In this document: positions 63,776 to 64,000 of the stretch, piece after piece
Position numbering within the stretch: position 1 is the stretch's first letter
Layout of the letters: the number at the start of each line of letters is the position of its first letter
NCBI RefSeq assembly: GCF_014196535.1
Contig: NZ_JACIDU010000004.1
Span: 1-64,000, forward strand
Reading direction: 5' to 3'
DNA length: 64,000 nucleotides
Source of the DNA: Allorhizobium borbori
GTDB lineage: Bacteria > Pseudomonadota > Alphaproteobacteria > Rhizobiales > Rhizobiaceae
Notes under the pieces: model-generated
What the model was told of the DNA's origin: nothing
Databases searched by the model: none
Seen by the model: the letters and a program-made list of their open reading frames with translations, nothing else
Program-made: the position numbers and the translations under genes

Positions 63776-64000
63776 TACAGCTTGCCTTTCTTGCGTTTGA
63801 AACACCGGACTGTCCGGTATCCGTTCGCGCAACCCGATTACGGCGCCAAGCCTCAACGACTGCTCCTGGGGCTTCTGAAGGCCCGGCAAGAAAAGCGTTT
63901 TGTCCGAGACGGTCGAGAGCGGAGACACGGGAGGCCGAACCCTTTTGGTCCTGCGGTTTCTCTTTCCGAGGAAGGAAAAACCGGCCCTCCGTTCAGCCAC
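63776..64000. other. Leader region upstream of rpsF at window edge
   Basis: The 225 bases upstream of rpsF contain no convincing gene. They should hold the promoter and leader of rpsF-rpsR-DUF2232-rplI. Some bacteria regulate this operon by an S6:S18-binding leader motif; I see an imperfect hairpin around 63954-63983 (CGGTTT/AAACCG) but cannot match that motif. Confidence 0.4.

Overview
The window is an ordinary stretch of alphaproteobacterial core chromosome, GC-rich and densely coding, with many stop/start overlaps. The Rhizobiales order and the family Rhizobiaceae (Agrobacterium/Rhizobium/Shinella-like) are suggested by two tandem Porin_2-type (RopA/Omp2-like) porins, the rpoZ-rsh-acpS-lepB-rnc-era-recO block, the rpsF-rpsR-DUF2232-rplI-dnaB block, an ATM1-type ABC exporter, a NadQ-type (COG4111) regulator and a TIGR02301-type protein. 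The genus cannot be fixed by eye. I see no insertion sequence, prophage, integrase, CRISPR array or plasmid replication gene, and no obvious break in composition.

Layout. 0-3.5 kb: tRNA-Ser(GCT) and two 330-residue porins with matching leaders and 3' ends. 3.6-9.1 kb: soluble lytic transglycosylase, dapA, smpB, DUF3830 and VOC proteins, NYN-domain protein. 9.4-16 kb: rpoZ, the (p)ppGpp synthetase/hydrolase rsh, acpS, lepB, rnc, era, recO. 16-20.1 kb (minus): two MFS transporters, a MOSC protein, an HD hydrolase. 20.2-24.1 kb: nadA-nadB-nadC behind a promoter overlapped by a near-perfect 29-bp palindrome. 24.2-27.1 kb: a NitT/TauT-type ABC importer with an internal terminator. 27.4-28 kb: an EF-hand protein. 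28-31 kb (minus): a coupled run ygfZ - YfbR-like HD - tyrosine-phosphatase-like - NadQ-like regulator. 31-33 kb: conserved exported or small proteins and a Nudix hydrolase. 33-34.4 kb: ynfA, an SRAP (YedK/HMCES) protein and a 49-residue protein. 34.6-36.2 kb: psd-pssA. 36.2-41 kb: flavodoxin-fold reductase, ATM1-type exporter, a LysM protein with mirrored domains. 41-48.8 kb: LOG, RarD, then on the minus strand SDR, cysS, a GFA protein, a 38-residue membrane protein, a second GFA protein, proline iminopeptidase and citramalate synthase. 48.9-54.9 kb: purF, cvpA, radA, a glycosyltransferase-like protein and alr. 54.9-59.6 kb: AraC regulator with azlCD, GlxA-type regulator divergent from a rhodanese, DUF523 and an unknown protein. 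59.6-64 kb: dnaB, rplI, a DUF2232 protein, rpsR, rpsF.

How the genes connect. The clearest regulatory story is NAD synthesis. The palindrome covers the likely -10 box of nadABC, and a Nudix-fold/winged-helix protein of the NadQ type, with a degenerate Nudix box, is encoded 5 kb downstream; the natural inference is that it binds this operator. The cysS-to-pip genes are joined by 4-8 base overlaps, and a small membrane protein lies between the two GFA genes. I found no clearly undescribed large system. The most novel-looking items are the 38-residue membrane protein, the mirrored LysM protein, the shared leader elements of the porins, and the terminator-like hairpin in front of smpB.
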